In this document: positions 63,409 through 64,000 of the stretch, in pieces
Position numbering within the stretch: the stretch's first letter is position 1
How the letters are laid out: every line of letters starts with the position of its first letter
Source: Leuconostoc kimchii IMSNU 11154
GTDB lineage: Bacteria > Bacillota > Bacilli > Lactobacillales > Lactobacillaceae
Reading direction: 5' to 3'
Length of the DNA: 64,000 bases
Assembly: GCF_000092505.1 (NCBI RefSeq)
Contig: NC_014136.1
Coordinates: forward strand, 744,001 to 808,000
The notes under the pieces: model-generated
Told to the model about the DNA's origin: nothing
Databases searched by the model: none
The model's input: the letters and a program-made list of their open reading frames with translations, nothing else
Translations under genes and position numbers: made by a program

Positions 63409-63581
63409 GAAGTTTGTGAATCATTGCAGACACTGACAAATATGTTTTTAAGTATTTGTTTATAAATGTTAATTTTCTCACATTAACATGTCATGTTTTC
63501 TATCACAACTTTGACGGAAATACGTTTAAACAGGTACAATAGATTATAGAACACAATTAGGCAAGCAGACGATAAACCTTT

Positions 63582-63658
63582 AAAGGTGGTTCTGATGCAC
63601 CCCTTTTTAGCGTTAATATATGTATGCGCTAAGGTGAACATACATGAATAAGGAGAGA
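63582..63658 (+). promoter_or_regulatory. Leader RNA with terminator-like stem and an H-type pseudoknot before glnQ
   Basis: AAAGGTG/CACC (63582-63601) with T5 resembles an attenuator. TTAGCG (63607-63612) pairs with CGCTAA (63627-63632), and ATGTATG (63620-63626) in that loop pairs with CATACAT (63639-63645) downstream. The stems are adjacent and can stack. The RBS AAGGAG (63650-63655) follows directly. The family is unknown to me. No gene lies in 63409-63664. Confidence 0.55.
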
Positions 63659-63664
63659 TTTAGC

Positions 63665-64000
63665 ATGTCAATGATTGAATTTAAAAATGTCGAGAAGTAC
63701 TACGGTGACTTCCATGCACTCAAACATGTCAATTTAACAATTGATGAAGGTGAAACGGTTGTTTTGATCGGTCCTTCCGGTTCCGGTAAATCAACGCTTA
63801 TTCGTACAATTAATGGTTTAGAAGAAATTCAAGAAGGCCAGCTCTTAGTTAATGGTTTTGATTTACATGATCCTAAAACAGATATGAACCGTATGCGAAA
63901 AAATGTTGGTATGGTTTTTCAACATTTTAACTTATATGATAATAAAACAACGTTAGAGAATGTGATGTTAGCACCTCGATTAGTTTTGAAACGTGACGAA
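63665..64000 (+). CDS. glnQ: Amino-acid (glutamine-type) ABC transporter ATP-binding protein, 5' part
   Basis: ATG follows AAGGAGAGATTTAGC. The first 112 residues show FKNVEKYYGDFHALKHVNL, Walker A GPSGSGKST and the Q-loop MVFQHFNLYDNKTTLENVML of the polar amino acid (GlnQ/ArtP) type. The rest lies beyond the window, so the partner genes and substrate are not seen. Confidence 0.9.
   Translation, partial: MSMIEFKNVEKYYGDFHALKHVNLTIDEGETVVLIGPSGSGKSTLIRTINGLEEIQEGQLLVNGFDLHDPKTDMNRMRKNVGMVFQHFNLYDNKTTLENVMLAPRLVLKRDE

Overview
The window looks like the chromosome of a low-GC heterofermentative lactic acid bacterium, most probably Leuconostoc (or a close Weissella-like relative). The reasons are a citI / citM-citC-citD-citE-citF-citXG-transporter citrate cluster, adhE, an acetoin/diacetyl reductase, a leucocin B-type bacteriocin gene, a BspA-like surface protein with glucan-binding-like repeats, and strong RBS/TTG-start usage typical of the group. 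All identifications come from reading the sequence and from recall of protein families; no database was searched.

Layout. (1) 1-1115 is the end of recQ, followed by tRNA-Ser(GCU). (2) 1238-15149 is a ~13.9 kb integrated element with an 18-bp direct repeat at its ends (attL inside the tRNA 3' end, attR after the integrase). It carries a CI/Cro-type switch, a primase-polymerase, a VapE/Rep helicase with an iteron-type origin, HNH nuclease, both terminase subunits, portal, protease, capsid and two head-tail connector genes, an excisionase-like gene and a tyrosine integrase. It has no tail, lysis or baseplate genes. This is the plan of a capsid-forming phage satellite (cf-PICI). (3) 15150-19170 holds a GIY-YIG protein, two ion transporters and a VOC protein. 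(4) 19411-24374 is a TPP-riboswitch operon, thiE-thiS-thiF-thiG plus an MFS transporter and an M20 amidohydrolase. (5) 24594-33399 is a mixed region: BspA-like surface protein, fabI, YeiH-type permease with its LysR regulator, THF-riboswitch folT, diacetyl/acetoin reductase, a double-glycine leader fused to an HTH domain, a leucocin B-like bacteriocin, and a GtrA protein. (6) 33503-43329 is the citrate fermentation cluster. (7) 43586-57715 holds adhE, a YhgE/Pip membrane protein with an Rrf2 regulator, a ROK protein, a MarR-led redox operon, a ClC channel and an ABC-F protein. (8) 57759-64000 holds birA-bioY, alr-asd behind a lysine riboswitch, a YdcF protein and the start of a GlnQ-type ABC transporter behind a leader RNA with an H-type pseudoknot.

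How it works together. Citrate enters by the 2-hydroxycarboxylate transporter and is split by CitDEF to acetate and oxaloacetate. CitM decarboxylates the latter to pyruvate, which can leave as diacetyl/acetoin (reductase at 31521) while AdhE handles acetyl-CoA and NADH. Vitamins are handled by riboswitch- or repressor-controlled salvage genes (thiamine, folate, biotin). The satellite would excise and replicate on its own, make and fill its own capsids, and take tails from a helper phage.

The items I would look at first are the satellite itself, a ~280-nt string of about nine hairpins inside it, the double-glycine-leader/HTH fusion next to the leucocin B-like gene, and the pseudoknot leader at the right edge.
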